The translations under genes were made by a program, and so were the position numbers. A DNA stretch of 64,000 bases from Ancrocorticia populi (lineage in GTDB: Bacteria; Actinomycetota; Actinomycetes; Actinomycetales; Actinomycetaceae), in assembly GCF_003123745.1 (NCBI RefSeq), contig NZ_QETB01000001.1, positions 1,016,389 through 1,080,388 on the forward strand, given 5' to 3'. This document shows positions 25,459 through 34,285 of the stretch, one piece after another. Within the stretch, counting starts at the first letter, position 1. Each line of letters begins with the position of its first letter. The notes under the pieces are model-generated. The model searched no databases and had not been told where the DNA came from. It was given only the letters and a program-made list of their open reading frames with translations.

Positions 25459-26054
25459 ATAAGGAATCTGAGGGCGCCTCGCTCGTCGCGATCCTCGATG
25501 AGCTGACGGAACTGGTGGAGAACGCCCGGGCGGTCCCGATGTCCGCTTCGGCCATGGTGAATCGTTCCGAAATCCTTGATCTTCTGGCAACGGCCCGAGA
25601 TCAGGTGCCGGATCAGATCCGCGTGGCGGATGGTCTCCTAGCCGACGCGGAGGGCATGCGCTCCCAGGCGCAGGGCCGCGCAGACGATATTTTGGAGCAG
25701 GCGCAGAAGGACGCAGAAGAGGCCATTGCGCAGGCGCGGGAGCAGGCCGCACGCCTTGTTTCCCAGGATGCCATCACGATCGCCGCGAAGGCACGCGCAC
25801 AGCGAATTGTTGACGATGCAAAGTCTCACGCGGATAAGCTTGCTGCCGGCGCCGATACCTATTCGGATAATTCCCTCTTAGCACTCCAAGAGCAGGTCTC
25901 CTCGATCGGCAATGAGCTCGATTCCCTCAACCAAACTGTTCAGGGGCGCATCGATTCGCTCGTCGGCCAGATCATGGCTGGGCGCAACGTGCTTTCGGAC
26001 CGCGGTAGGGAAGAAGACGAAGAACTTACAGAGAAGGAAGAAGAATGGCAGTAA
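25455..26054 (+). CDS. SepIVA/DivIVA-like coiled-coil protein
   Basis: A 199-residue, largely helical, Ala/Glu/Gln-rich protein. Residues about 60-130 form a long coiled coil (ADGLLADAEGMRSQAQ onward). It occupies the place of mycobacterial sepIVA, between coaD and the DUF177 gene. SepIVA is a DivIVA-like septation and cell-elongation factor at the inner membrane. Role here is inferred from position and coiled-coil character; sequence identity cannot be judged by eye. The acidic tail REEDEELTEKEEEWQ overlaps the next gene by 10 nt. Confidence 0.75.
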   Translation: MNKESEGASLVAILDELTELVENARAVPMSASAMVNRSEILDLLATARDQVPDQIRVADGLLADAEGMRSQAQGRADDILEQAQKDAEEAIAQAREQAARLVSQDAITIAAKARAQRIVDDAKSHADKLAAGADTYSDNSLLALQEQVSSIGNELDSLNQTVQGRIDSLVGQIMAGRNVLSDRGREEDEELTEKEEEWQ

Positions 26055-26626
26055 CTGTTTCGGTTGCGAGCCTTCCACGCCAGGAGGGTTCGTCTCAGCC
26101 GTGGGTCAATGACATCCCCGCACCTCCAGAGTTTGGCCTAGAGCTGCTCAAGGTTCCCGAAGGTTCCCCGATGCACATCGATCTGCTGCTGCAATCGGTA
26201 TCTGAGGGCGTGCTGGTGCAGGGAACCGCGGATGTGCACTTGGTGGGCCAATGTGCCCGGTGCCTGCGCGATATTGAGGATGCCTACCGCGAGCAGATCA
26301 CTGAACTGGTCTACTATCCTGAGCGCAAGGCCGCTTTCTTGGAGGAAGGCGATGAGGAAGTGGAGGAGTCCCAAGAGATCGTTGACGATTCGTTCGATCT
26401 GGAAGCCATGCTCCGTGATTCCATCGTCCCGAACCTCCCGTTCCGCCCGTTGTGCCGTCCGGACTGCCCGGGGCTCTGCCCCGAATGTGGGGAGCGCTGG
26501 GATGATCTGCCCGAAGATCACCACCACGATCACTTCGATTCACGCTTTGATGGCCTCGCGGCCCTTCAGGCACAGATGGAAGCCGATCAGATGGGAGCCG
26601 ATGAGAGCGAACAGGATCAGGCGTGA
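26045..26626 (+). CDS. DUF177 / YceD-family protein
   Basis: A 193-residue acidic protein of the YceD (DUF177) family, linked to 23S rRNA maturation and to L32 synthesis. A GQCARCLRD Cys pair and a second cluster CRPDCPGLCPECG suggest a metal-binding site. The family's usual partner rpmF (L32) is absent; the gene is followed directly by rnc, overlapping it by GTGA, as in mycobacteria. It overlaps the upstream SepIVA-like gene by 10 nt, so the cluster is one transcript. Confidence 0.88.
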   Translation: MAVTVSVASLPRQEGSSQPWVNDIPAPPEFGLELLKVPEGSPMHIDLLLQSVSEGVLVQGTADVHLVGQCARCLRDIEDAYREQITELVYYPERKAAFLEEGDEEVEESQEIVDDSFDLEAMLRDSIVPNLPFRPLCRPDCPGLCPECGERWDDLPEDHHHDHFDSRFDGLAALQAQMEADQMGADESEQDQA

Positions 26627-27378
26627 GCTATCGGGACCTGATTGCCCGGTGGGGTATCGATATCAACCGCCCGCTCCTGCGCCGCGCCCTCACGCACCGC
26701 AGCTTTGCCTTTGAACACGATGAACCACACAACGAGCGCCTAGAGTTTCTGGGCGATTCGGTGCTCAACCTCATCGTTGCCGAACGCGCCTACCGCGATT
26801 TCCCGGACCTGCCCGAGGGCCACCTGACCCAGATCAAGTGGTACGCGGCCTCGGAGAAGGGGCTCGCGGACATTGCGCGAGAGTTGGAGTTAGGGCAGTT
26901 CATACGCCTGGGCAAGGGTGAGGACAAGAGCGGTGGCCGGGACAAGGATTCGATTCTTTCGGACACGATGGAAGCGCTGATCGCGGCAACGTACCTCCAG
27001 CATGGCATGGAGCCCACGCGGAAGGTCGTGGAGCGCCTGGTTGATCAGAAGATCAAGGATGCCAGCATGCTAGGGCCCAACCTCGATTGGCAAACCAGCT
27101 TCGAGGAGGTTGCCCATGCGCGTGGCATGGAGGGCACGATGTTGTTCGACATGACGAGCGAAGGCCCAGATCATGCGCTTGTCTTCACAGCAGTGGCCCA
27201 GATGGGCGGGCGCACGTGGGGGACCGGCACAGGTTCGAACCAGAAGAATGCGCGGCATGCCGCTGCGGAGGCTTCCTATCGGCTCTTGGTTCAGGACATT
27301 CCCGAGCAGTACCCGGAGCAGGGCGCGCCAGTTCGCGCCGATCAAGTTGGGCCTTCAGGCCCAGAAATACCGGCTTAG
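26623..27378 (+). CDS. rnc: Ribonuclease III
   Basis: A 251-residue dsRNA endonuclease for rRNA and mRNA processing. The signature ERLEFLGDSVLNL (about residues 39-51) carries the catalytic acidic residues, with D/E partners in SDTMEALIAA. A C-terminal dsRNA-binding domain (about 160-230) ends with SNQKNARHAAAEASYRLL. It starts at GTG 26623, coupled to the DUF177 gene. The last 20 residues are a Pro/Gly-rich tail. A GGGCC-TTCA-GGCCC hairpin near the 3' end lacks a T run. Confidence 0.95.
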   Translation: MSYRDLIARWGIDINRPLLRRALTHRSFAFEHDEPHNERLEFLGDSVLNLIVAERAYRDFPDLPEGHLTQIKWYAASEKGLADIARELELGQFIRLGKGEDKSGGRDKDSILSDTMEALIAATYLQHGMEPTRKVVERLVDQKIKDASMLGPNLDWQTSFEEVAHARGMEGTMLFDMTSEGPDHALVFTAVAQMGGRTWGTGTGSNQKNARHAAAEASYRLLVQDIPEQYPEQGAPVRADQVGPSGPEIPA

Positions 27379-27432
27379 ATCGTCCGAGTGTGGCACAATT
27401 CAGTGTGGTAGTTATTCTGAAAGAGGTAGAAC

Positions 27433-28071
27433 GTGGCAACTGACGATATCCGCGTCATGATTATTGACGATCACGAAGTTGTGCGGCGGGGAATCGCCGA
27501 GGTTGTTGATAGGGCGGAGGGGCTTTCCGTTGTGGCAGAGGCCGGCAGCGTGTCCGAAGCTGTACGCCGTGGAGAGCTGGTTCACCCCGAGGTGGCACTC
27601 GTTGATTTGAGGCTCCCGGACGGTACCGGAATCGATATTATTCAGCAACTGGCCGATATTTCGCCAACCACCCGTTGTATTGTTTTGACTTCTTTTGACG
27701 ACGACGACGCCCTAGCTGAGGCGCTCACCGCCGGAGCGAAAGCATACCTGCTCAAATCGGTGCGGGGAGCTGAAATCACGGAAAATATCCGGGCGGTCGC
27801 GGCGGGGCGCACCCTGCTTGATGAGCGCACGGTGTCACGCCGCAGGGCTGATCACGACGATCCCACAGCAGACCTCACCCCGTCCGAGCGCAAGGTGCTC
27901 GATCTCATCGGTGACGGACTCTCCAACCGCGAGATCGGCGAGAAGCTGGGCGTGGCCGAGAAGACGGTTAAGAACCACATCACCTCTCTGTTGTCCAAGA
28001 TGGGCTTGCAGCGCCGCACGCAGGTGGCGGCGTGGGTTGCGGGCCAGCGGGCCGCAGGCTGGCGCAACTAA
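27433..28071 (+). CDS. NarL/LuxR-type response regulator, DevR/DosR-like
   Basis: A 212-residue regulator. The receiver domain (about 5-120) has acidic IIDDHE, phospho-acceptor D58 in ALVDLRLPDGTG, and the switch Thr/Lys positions (VLTSF, YLLKS). The C-terminal LuxR helix-turn-helix (about 145-205) contains TPSERKVLDLIGDGLSNREIG and KTVKNHITSLLSKMGL. The arrangement and wording are close to DevR/DosR of mycobacteria. It converges on a GAF-domain histidine kinase, its probable partner. A DosR-like box before cydA (35784-35803) gives a plausible target. GTG 27433 follows GAAAGAGG. Confidence 0.88.
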   Translation: MATDDIRVMIIDDHEVVRRGIAEVVDRAEGLSVVAEAGSVSEAVRRGELVHPEVALVDLRLPDGTGIDIIQQLADISPTTRCIVLTSFDDDDALAEALTAGAKAYLLKSVRGAEITENIRAVAAGRTLLDERTVSRRRADHDDPTADLTPSERKVLDLIGDGLSNREIGEKLGVAEKTVKNHITSLLSKMGLQRRTQVAAWVAGQRAAGWRN

Positions 28072-28085
28072 CCCCTTCACCCCGG

Positions 28086-28101
28086 GGTTGCGTCGAATCT
28101 C
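28086..28101 (-). repeat. Dispersed TTGACGC-type motif between convergent regulator and kinase genes
   Basis: GGTTGCGTCGAATCTC is a one-copy match to the GGrTTGCGTCAArTCTC motif. It occupies most of the 36-nt gap between the two stop codons. Confidence 0.55.
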
Positions 28102-28107
28102 GGGGAG

Positions 28108-29727
28108 TTAAGCGACTGTGGCCGTCCACTCCACCCTTGTGCCCGGACCCTCCTGATTCGGGCGTATGGAGAAAGTACCGTGGTGGCGCCTAGCGCGTGC
28201 GGCCAGGTTTGAGATACCAGAGCGCCGTGAGAGTTCCGCTTTCACACCCTGCCCGTTATCGGTAATGCGGATTTCGATCCGGTGATTCTCGATGCGGATA
28301 TCTACGTCCGCCGCCGTGGCATGAGCGTGCCGCGCCACGTTGGATAGGCACTCGCGAATTACGGCGACCACATCATCGGCCAGGTCCGAACCCAGCTCGT
28401 CATCAACCTCCGTATGGAGGCCGGATGTGATGGTCTCGCCTAGGTTGATGAGGGTTAGCGTGGGGTGATAGCCGAGGGACCCGGCGGCATTGGTGATCTC
28501 GCGGTGGATGCGCTCCACCACGGGGATTGTCGCCTGAGGGTCACGGAGAGAATAGATAATCTGCCGAATCTGATGCACGGACTCGTCGATCGAATTGATC
28601 GACTTATCGAGGCCGTCAAGCACCGAGGTAGGCACGCCCTGATCCGCCAGATCGTTGCGCACTGCGGACAGCTCCATCCCTGAGGCAAAGAGCTGTTGAA
28701 TGGCAAAATCATGCAGATCGCGGGAGATCTGGGCGCGATCCTCTAGTTGATCGGCCTTGGCCTGCGTGAGGCGTGCCCCCGCCAGTTCTAGGGCCAGCGC
28801 AGCCTGACGCGCTACGTTCTCTGCCATTGACAGATCCGCAAGATCGAACTCCGGCTTGCCGATCTCGCGAAGAAGGACTATCACACCTTCGGGAGTGCCC
28901 TTGGACATCATGGGGGCATACAGCGCGGCGCCGAAATGCGCAATCTCGGGAACCAGCAGGTTCTTCTGACGGGTCATGGCGTCCACGATGAGGCCGGTAC
29001 CTTCGCGGATGACGGTTTGGGCACGCCCCGCTGGGGGAAACTCCACGCCGATCAAGTTCTTAGCGTACTCGCCGTCGCAAATCTCGCATGCCCACGTATC
29101 GCCTACTGACGGCAGGATGATAAGGGCGGCATCGGCCTTGGATACCCTGCGCATCTGCTTGGCGATGAGCTGGAGAGCTTCTTCCTCGTCAGTTCCTTCT
29201 AGCAGCGCGGTGGTGATGGCACGGGATGCGGCGATCCACTGCGCGCGCGTGTTGGATTCGGCGTACAACCGGGAGTTCTCCACGGCAATTGCAGCCGCTT
29301 GGGCGAGGAGGAGCATGTTGTTGCCGTCGTCGTCCGTAAACCCACCGTCTTTATCGGACAAATAGAGCCTGCCAAACACGCGATCCTGAATCCGGATGGG
29401 AACACCGAGGAAGTTGTGAAGGTGGGGATGGTTCGGAGGGTAATCGCCGCCTTTAAGATCGTTGACGATGAGGTATCGATCATCCGGGATATCGCCCAAT
29501 AGCCCGTGCCCTTTGGGAGGCGTGCCGATCTTGTCCGCGAGCCAGGGCTCGATACCGGAGAAGACGAATTGGAGGGTTTCGCCGCGCGAATCGAGTACGG
29601 CCAATGCGCCGAACTTGCAGCTGGTGACCTCGATGGCTGAATCTACGAAGGTCTGGAGAGCGGATTGCTGATCTAGACGCGTGGTGAGTTCGAGGGCTCG
29701 GGTAATCACTCGGGCGAGGTCAGCCAT
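28108..29727 (-). CDS. GAF-domain sensor histidine kinase, DevS/DosT-like
   Basis: A 539-residue protein with no transmembrane segment. Two GAF domains lie at about 15-155 and 165-310. A HisKA_3 dimerisation region with RDLHDFAIQQLF places the phospho-His at 339, and an HATPase domain has ITDNGQGV and GISNLAARARRHHG. GAF1 has NHPHLHNFLGVPIRIQDRVFG, the neighbourhood of the heme-ligating His of DosS/DosT, so heme-based O2/NO/redox sensing is plausible but unproven. ATG 29727 follows AGGAAGGAAAC and overlaps cydC by 8 nt, so the kinase is translationally coupled to the cydDC exporter genes. An upstream ATG at 29844 lies inside cydC. Confidence 0.88.
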   Translation of the reverse strand: MADLARVITRALELTTRLDQQSALQTFVDSAIEVTSCKFGALAVLDSRGETLQFVFSGIEPWLADKIGTPPKGHGLLGDIPDDRYLIVNDLKGGDYPPNHPHLHNFLGVPIRIQDRVFGRLYLSDKDGGFTDDDGNNMLLLAQAAAIAVENSRLYAESNTRAQWIAASRAITTALLEGTDEEEALQLIAKQMRRVSKADAALIILPSVGDTWACEICDGEYAKNLIGVEFPPAGRAQTVIREGTGLIVDAMTRQKNLLVPEIAHFGAALYAPMMSKGTPEGVIVLLREIGKPEFDLADLSMAENVARQAALALELAGARLTQAKADQLEDRAQISRDLHDFAIQQLFASGMELSAVRNDLADQGVPTSVLDGLDKSINSIDESVHQIRQIIYSLRDPQATIPVVERIHREITNAAGSLGYHPTLTLINLGETITSGLHTEVDDELGSDLADDVVAVIRECLSNVARHAHATAADVDIRIENHRIEIRITDNGQGVKAELSRRSGISNLAARARRHHGTFSIRPNQEGPGTRVEWTATVA

Positions 29728-31465
29728 AGACGTTTCCTTCCTGACGAATTGACCACCGATACTCGGGAACCAACTCTGCCAGCTCCTCGTGCGTTCCCGC
29801 AGTAGCAGATTCCTTGGAGAGCATGATGATTCGGTCGGCTGCATCTAGAGGCGCCAGACGGTGTGTCACAAGGACCACCGTACGCGCCTTCGCCGGGTCT
29901 TGGTGATGTCCGGAGCGTAGCAGATCTCGGATGAGCGAATCGGCGGTTTCGGGATCGAGGTGTTCGCCGGGCTCGTCGATCAGTAGGTATTCGCCGGGCG
30001 CGGCCAGCGCTCGTGCGAGGAGGAGCCGCCGGCGCTCACCGCCGGAGACTGTGGCTGCCTGCGATCCGAGGGAGGTGTGGACTCCATGGGGGAGTTGGGC
30101 GATCCATTCCCCGAGGCCCACGCGCGTCAGCAATTCTTGGGCTTCGGCCTCACTTACCGACGCGCGGGCCATCCGGATGTTCTCAAGCACGGAGCTCTCG
30201 AAAAGGTGGGCGTCCTCCGTGGTGAGGGTGAGCGACCGGGATACCTCTTGCCGGGGCAGGTATGCGATCTCGCGCCCGTCTAGACGGACGTGGCCAGAGT
30301 GTGGGTACAACATGCCTGCGAGTGTGTAGAGCAGCGTGGTTTTGCCGATACCTGATGGTCCGACAATTGCGAGGGACTGCCCGTGCTGAATCTCAAGATC
30401 GATCGGGCCGGCAACCTCCGCGCCGCCCGGCCAACCGATAACGAGGTCGTGAGCGGCCAGGCCCCTATCCTCGGTATCCGCGGGACGTGGTGGGACATCC
30501 TGCGGGGCATCCGCCTTGTCGAGGAGCGAAAAGATTCGATCCGCCGCGCTGGAGGAAACCACCAGCTGTACGCCGGCCTTGGCCAGAGCCTGAGTGGCCT
30601 CGAATGCGGAGAGCGGGGTTAGGACTACCACCGCCAGCTCGATGGGTGTGAGCGTTCCGGCAGCCACCTGCTGCGTGCCGATGATAATGGCAAGAGCGGT
30701 CGTGATGCCCATGCCGAGCAGGTCTAGCACCGGTGCCAGCGCGGCTGGCTTCGCGGCGCGATCCCGATTGGCGAAGATCCGGGTTTCGGTGGAGGCAGCG
30801 GCAGCTTCCATGGAAGCGAGGCGACCCGAGACCCGTAATTCCTCGGCGGACTCGAGCATGGCCAGCGACTGGGCCGCGAGATCTGCCTGATCGTTGATTT
30901 GTGCTTTCTCGGCGAGGCGCGCGCCCCGCATGGCGAAATAGGGGCCAACTAGCCCGGAGATGAGAAGGCCGCCGGCAACAACCACGCCGATCGCAGGGGA
31001 GAGCCAACCGACGATTCCCACGGAAAAGATCGAAACCACAAGGGCAACCGCGGCGGGTTGGAGCGCTCGCACCACAATATCCCCCACAGAATCCACGTCT
31101 CGGCCGGTGCGCGCGAGCAGATCGCCGCGACGAATGGAAGTGACAACATCGGTGGGTGAATCGGCGAGCGAATCGTAGACGTTCGAGCGGAGGTTGGCCA
31201 TGCCGTACAGCGCCACGCGATGGGCAGCGATCTGATTGAGGTAGCGGAACACAGCCTTACCTACTCCGAGTGCACGCACGGAGGTGGCCGCGACGGCTAG
31301 ATCAAGCACCGGGGGCATTTGGGATGCCCGAGCGATCAGCCAAGCGGAGATCGCAGCCAGCCCCACCGAACACATGAGGCCCGCGGATCCTGCCAGCACG
31401 GACAGGAAGAAGCCCATCTTGGAGATGCCGAGGAGCCGGGTAGCCCGGCGGATCGTCGTAATCAC
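29720..31465 (-). CDS. cydC: Thiol reductant ABC exporter subunit CydC
   Basis: A 581-residue half-transporter with an N-terminal six-helix membrane domain (about 1-310) and C-terminal ATPase. It shows Walker A GPSGIGKTTLLY, signature VSGGERRRLLLARAL, and Walker B EYLLIDEP. CydDC exports cysteine and glutathione-like thiols to the outside and is needed to assemble cytochrome bd. GTG 31465 overlaps the cydD stop (GTGA), and its own stop overlaps the kinase start, so cydD-cydC-kinase is one coupled unit. Confidence 0.93.
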   Translation of the reverse strand: MITTIRRATRLLGISKMGFFLSVLAGSAGLMCSVGLAAISAWLIARASQMPPVLDLAVAATSVRALGVGKAVFRYLNQIAAHRVALYGMANLRSNVYDSLADSPTDVVTSIRRGDLLARTGRDVDSVGDIVVRALQPAAVALVVSIFSVGIVGWLSPAIGVVVAGGLLISGLVGPYFAMRGARLAEKAQINDQADLAAQSLAMLESAEELRVSGRLASMEAAAASTETRIFANRDRAAKPAALAPVLDLLGMGITTALAIIIGTQQVAAGTLTPIELAVVVLTPLSAFEATQALAKAGVQLVVSSSAADRIFSLLDKADAPQDVPPRPADTEDRGLAAHDLVIGWPGGAEVAGPIDLEIQHGQSLAIVGPSGIGKTTLLYTLAGMLYPHSGHVRLDGREIAYLPRQEVSRSLTLTTEDAHLFESSVLENIRMARASVSEAEAQELLTRVGLGEWIAQLPHGVHTSLGSQAATVSGGERRRLLLARALAAPGEYLLIDEPGEHLDPETADSLIRDLLRSGHHQDPAKARTVVLVTHRLAPLDAADRIIMLSKESATAGTHEELAELVPEYRWSIRQEGNVYG

Positions 31466-33138
31466 TGGGACCTCACTGTGTTTGCTTGCACCTCTATGAC
31501 GTTGTCCGCCAGTTCGAGGATGGCGTTTCGGTGTGCGATCACCAGTACTGTGGTTCCTTCAGCGGCGAGTGCACGCACAGCGGCGGATACGAACGTCTCA
31601 CTCATCGCATCGAGGTGAGCCGAAGGTTCGTCCAGAATCACGAAGGGGCGCGGCGTGACGAGCGCTCGGGTGAGGGCGAGCCGCTGGCGTTGGCCCACAG
31701 AAAGGCCGACGCCGCCTTGGCCGATCAGGGTGTTCCAACCATCGGGCAGTGAAGCCACTACATCGTCAAAGCCGGTGAGCTTGGAGGCATTGAGCAGAGC
31801 GGGAGAATCCTCCGAGTGTTCCCGACTAAGTTCGAGGTTTTCAAGAATGGTGCCGGGTACGATCACTGGCTGCTGCGGAACCCACGTGACCTGTTCCCAC
31901 AGTGACTCCTTGTTGATTTCAGCAAGGTCTATCCCGCCTATTGTCACGCTGCCGCCGGAAGGCTGTACCAGCTTGAGGATGACGGAGGTGGTAGTGGACT
32001 TTCCTGAGCCAGACGGCCCCTTGAGGGCTGTTATCGTTCCCGGCTCGATGCGGGCGCTGAGAGAATCGGGAGCAATCGTGGCACGGCCGGGCGCTTCGAC
32101 GCTCAACTCGGTGATGTCGATGGCGGAGCGCCGCAGATCCGGGGCCAGCTTCGGAGAGGTGCTCGAATCACCCGCGAGCAACGGCGGCTCATCCAGAATC
32201 TCAAAGGCGGATTGACAGGCGGCTACACCGTCCGCCGAAGCGTGGAACTGCGAACCCACCTCCCGCAGAGGTTTAAACACCTCTGGCGTGAGCATGATAA
32301 TGGCGAGCCCGGCGAAAAGGCCTATGTTGCCGTACACCAGCCGTAGGCCAACCTCCACTGCTACGAGGGCGGTGGAGAGAGTTGCGAGGAACTCCAAGAC
32401 CGCGCCCGAAAGGAAAGCGACGTACAGGGTGCGCATGGTTTTATCAGCGTAGTCCTCGCCCAGATCCTTGACTCGGCGGCGTGGGGACTGCTCGCGGCCG
32501 AGCGCCTTGAGCGTGGCGAGCCCGGCGAGTAGATCGAGGAGCTGCTGGCTAAGGCGCTCCATTGAGGATAGGCGGGCCTGAGAGTTGGACTGAGTCATCC
32601 GTCCCACCAAGATCATGAAGATCGGGATGAGGGGAAGGCAGATCAGGATGGCTATCGCGCTGATCCAATCGAGCCAGAGGATCACACCGAGGGTGAGGGG
32701 CGTGACCGTAGCGGTCAAGATCATTTGCGGAAGGAACTTGACGAAGTACGGTTCCAGATCGTCTAGAGCCTCGGTTGCTAACGTGACGGTGGAAGCGGTT
32801 CGGCCCTGAGAGAGCCAGCGCGAACCTTGATCGCCCGCGCGCCGAATCACTTGCGTCCTCAGGTCCGCAATCACGCGGAGCGCTGCGCGGTGCCCGTAGG
32901 CTTCCTGTAGGTAGGTGACGAGCAGGCGAAGGGCGAACACGAGGGCAAGAATGCCCACCAATCCCGCCACATCTGCAAATGTCTTGGATCCGTCAATAAC
33001 GGGGGAGATACTTCCAGAGATCAGGAGACACTGAGCGATAACAAGGCAGGCGGAAACGAGGCCTGTGACGGCGAGGAGCCCGATATAAGATCGGGCTCCT
33101 CGTGCGTAGGCAAGTAAGCGCTTATCTAGTGGCTTCAC
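31462..33138 (-). CDS. cydD: Thiol reductant ABC exporter subunit CydD
   Basis: A 558-residue half-transporter partner of CydC. It has N-terminal membrane helices (about 15-305), an ATPase with Walker A GPSGSGKSTTTSVIL, signature LSVGQRQRLALTRAL and Walker B PFVILDEPSAHLD. The signature is LSVGQ rather than LSGGQ, a tolerated change. It starts at GTG 33138, 3 nt after the cydB stop, in the order cydA-cydB-cydD-cydC. Confidence 0.93.
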   Translation of the reverse strand: MKPLDKRLLAYARGARSYIGLLAVTGLVSACLVIAQCLLISGSISPVIDGSKTFADVAGLVGILALVFALRLLVTYLQEAYGHRAALRVIADLRTQVIRRAGDQGSRWLSQGRTASTVTLATEALDDLEPYFVKFLPQMILTATVTPLTLGVILWLDWISAIAILICLPLIPIFMILVGRMTQSNSQARLSSMERLSQQLLDLLAGLATLKALGREQSPRRRVKDLGEDYADKTMRTLYVAFLSGAVLEFLATLSTALVAVEVGLRLVYGNIGLFAGLAIIMLTPEVFKPLREVGSQFHASADGVAACQSAFEILDEPPLLAGDSSTSPKLAPDLRRSAIDITELSVEAPGRATIAPDSLSARIEPGTITALKGPSGSGKSTTTSVILKLVQPSGGSVTIGGIDLAEINKESLWEQVTWVPQQPVIVPGTILENLELSREHSEDSPALLNASKLTGFDDVVASLPDGWNTLIGQGGVGLSVGQRQRLALTRALVTPRPFVILDEPSAHLDAMSETFVSAAVRALAAEGTTVLVIAHRNAILELADNVIEVQANTVRSQ

Positions 33139-33141
33139 AAG

Positions 33142-34272
33142 CTACACGTTATCGAATGTGCGAATCTGCTTGTAGTCGATACCCGATGCTTCCTCGGGAA
33201 TGTCGTCAACATTGATCCTCCGAGCGAACACCTTGTACGCCCAGATCGTGTACCCGAGGATGATCGGCACGAAGACCACGGCCGCGATGGTCATGATCGT
33301 TTGCGTGGGTGCAGTGGCGGAGGCTTGAGCAAGCGTGAGCGAGTACGCCGGATCGATAGAGGACTTCATGGCGTCCGGGAAGATCGTGAACCAGATGAAC
33401 ACGACGGCCAGAGCCAGCCCCACGAAGTGTGCAACGAAGGCCTTGACCTCGCTGCCGTTCTGAATGAATATCCAAGCGGCCACGAAGGCAACCGCAGTTA
33501 GGCCGAGCGGGAGCCACGAGATTGCATTGTTCGTGTAGCTGAGCTGTGCCCACAGGGCCCAGACAACAACCAGAATGATGGCAACCCCCATGGACTTCTT
33601 GGCGAGCGCCTGCGCACGGTTGTGGAAATCTCCGGTGGCGGTCTTAATCGAGATGAAAAGCGCTCCATGAGAGATGAAGAGCGCGAGCATCATGACGCCA
33701 CCCAGAATGGTGAACGGTGTCAGCAGTGAGAAGAAGCCGCCCGTGAGGAAGTGCTTGTCCACCGCATCAAGTGATGTATTGACCTGATCGGCCGGGACGG
33801 CCTGGAAGACGCCGTCTTCGTAGTGGCCAACCTCGATCTTCATGCCCTGCACAAAGTTGGAGAATGCCACGCCCCACAGAATGGAGACAACAAAGCACAC
33901 GGTCGCGTTGATCCAGTCCCAAGTATTGCGCCAGCGCGGGGAGTTGATCATCTTGCGCCATTCGAGGGCACAGATACGGAAGATCAGGCACACAAGTATC
34001 ACCACGAGCGCGAGATACATGCCCGAGAACATCGTTGCGTACCATTCGGGGAAGGCCGCGAAGGTGGCGCCACCAGCGGTGATCAGCCATACCTCGTTGC
34101 CGTCCCAGTGCGGGCCGATGGCGTTCAGAGAAGCGCGCCGCTCCTTTTCATTGCGCGCCAATCCCTTGAGCAGGATGCCTACTCCAAAGCCGAAGCCCTC
34201 GAGCGCTATATATCCCATCCAAAGAACGCCGATGAGAATGAACCAGAGAAGTTGAATGAATGAAAGATCCAT
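33142..34272 (-). CDS. cydB: Cytochrome bd ubiquinol/menaquinol oxidase subunit II
   Basis: A 376-residue multi-pass membrane protein of the high-affinity terminal oxidase. The N-terminal LSFIQLLWFILIGVLWMGYIALEGFGFGVG and GPHWDGNEVWLITAGGATFAAFPEWYA blocks are strongly conserved in CydB. The ATG at 34272 gives the standard N-terminus; longer frames run into cydA. It starts 13 nt after cydA. The actinobacterial substrate is expected to be menaquinol. Confidence 0.95.
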   Translation of the reverse strand: MDLSFIQLLWFILIGVLWMGYIALEGFGFGVGILLKGLARNEKERRASLNAIGPHWDGNEVWLITAGGATFAAFPEWYATMFSGMYLALVVILVCLIFRICALEWRKMINSPRWRNTWDWINATVCFVVSILWGVAFSNFVQGMKIEVGHYEDGVFQAVPADQVNTSLDAVDKHFLTGGFFSLLTPFTILGGVMMLALFISHGALFISIKTATGDFHNRAQALAKKSMGVAIILVVVWALWAQLSYTNNAISWLPLGLTAVAFVAAWIFIQNGSEVKAFVAHFVGLALAVVFIWFTIFPDAMKSSIDPAYSLTLAQASATAPTQTIMTIAAVVFVPIILGYTIWAYKVFARRINVDDIPEEASGIDYKQIRTFDNV

Positions 34273-34285
34273 GAGGCTGCCCCGA

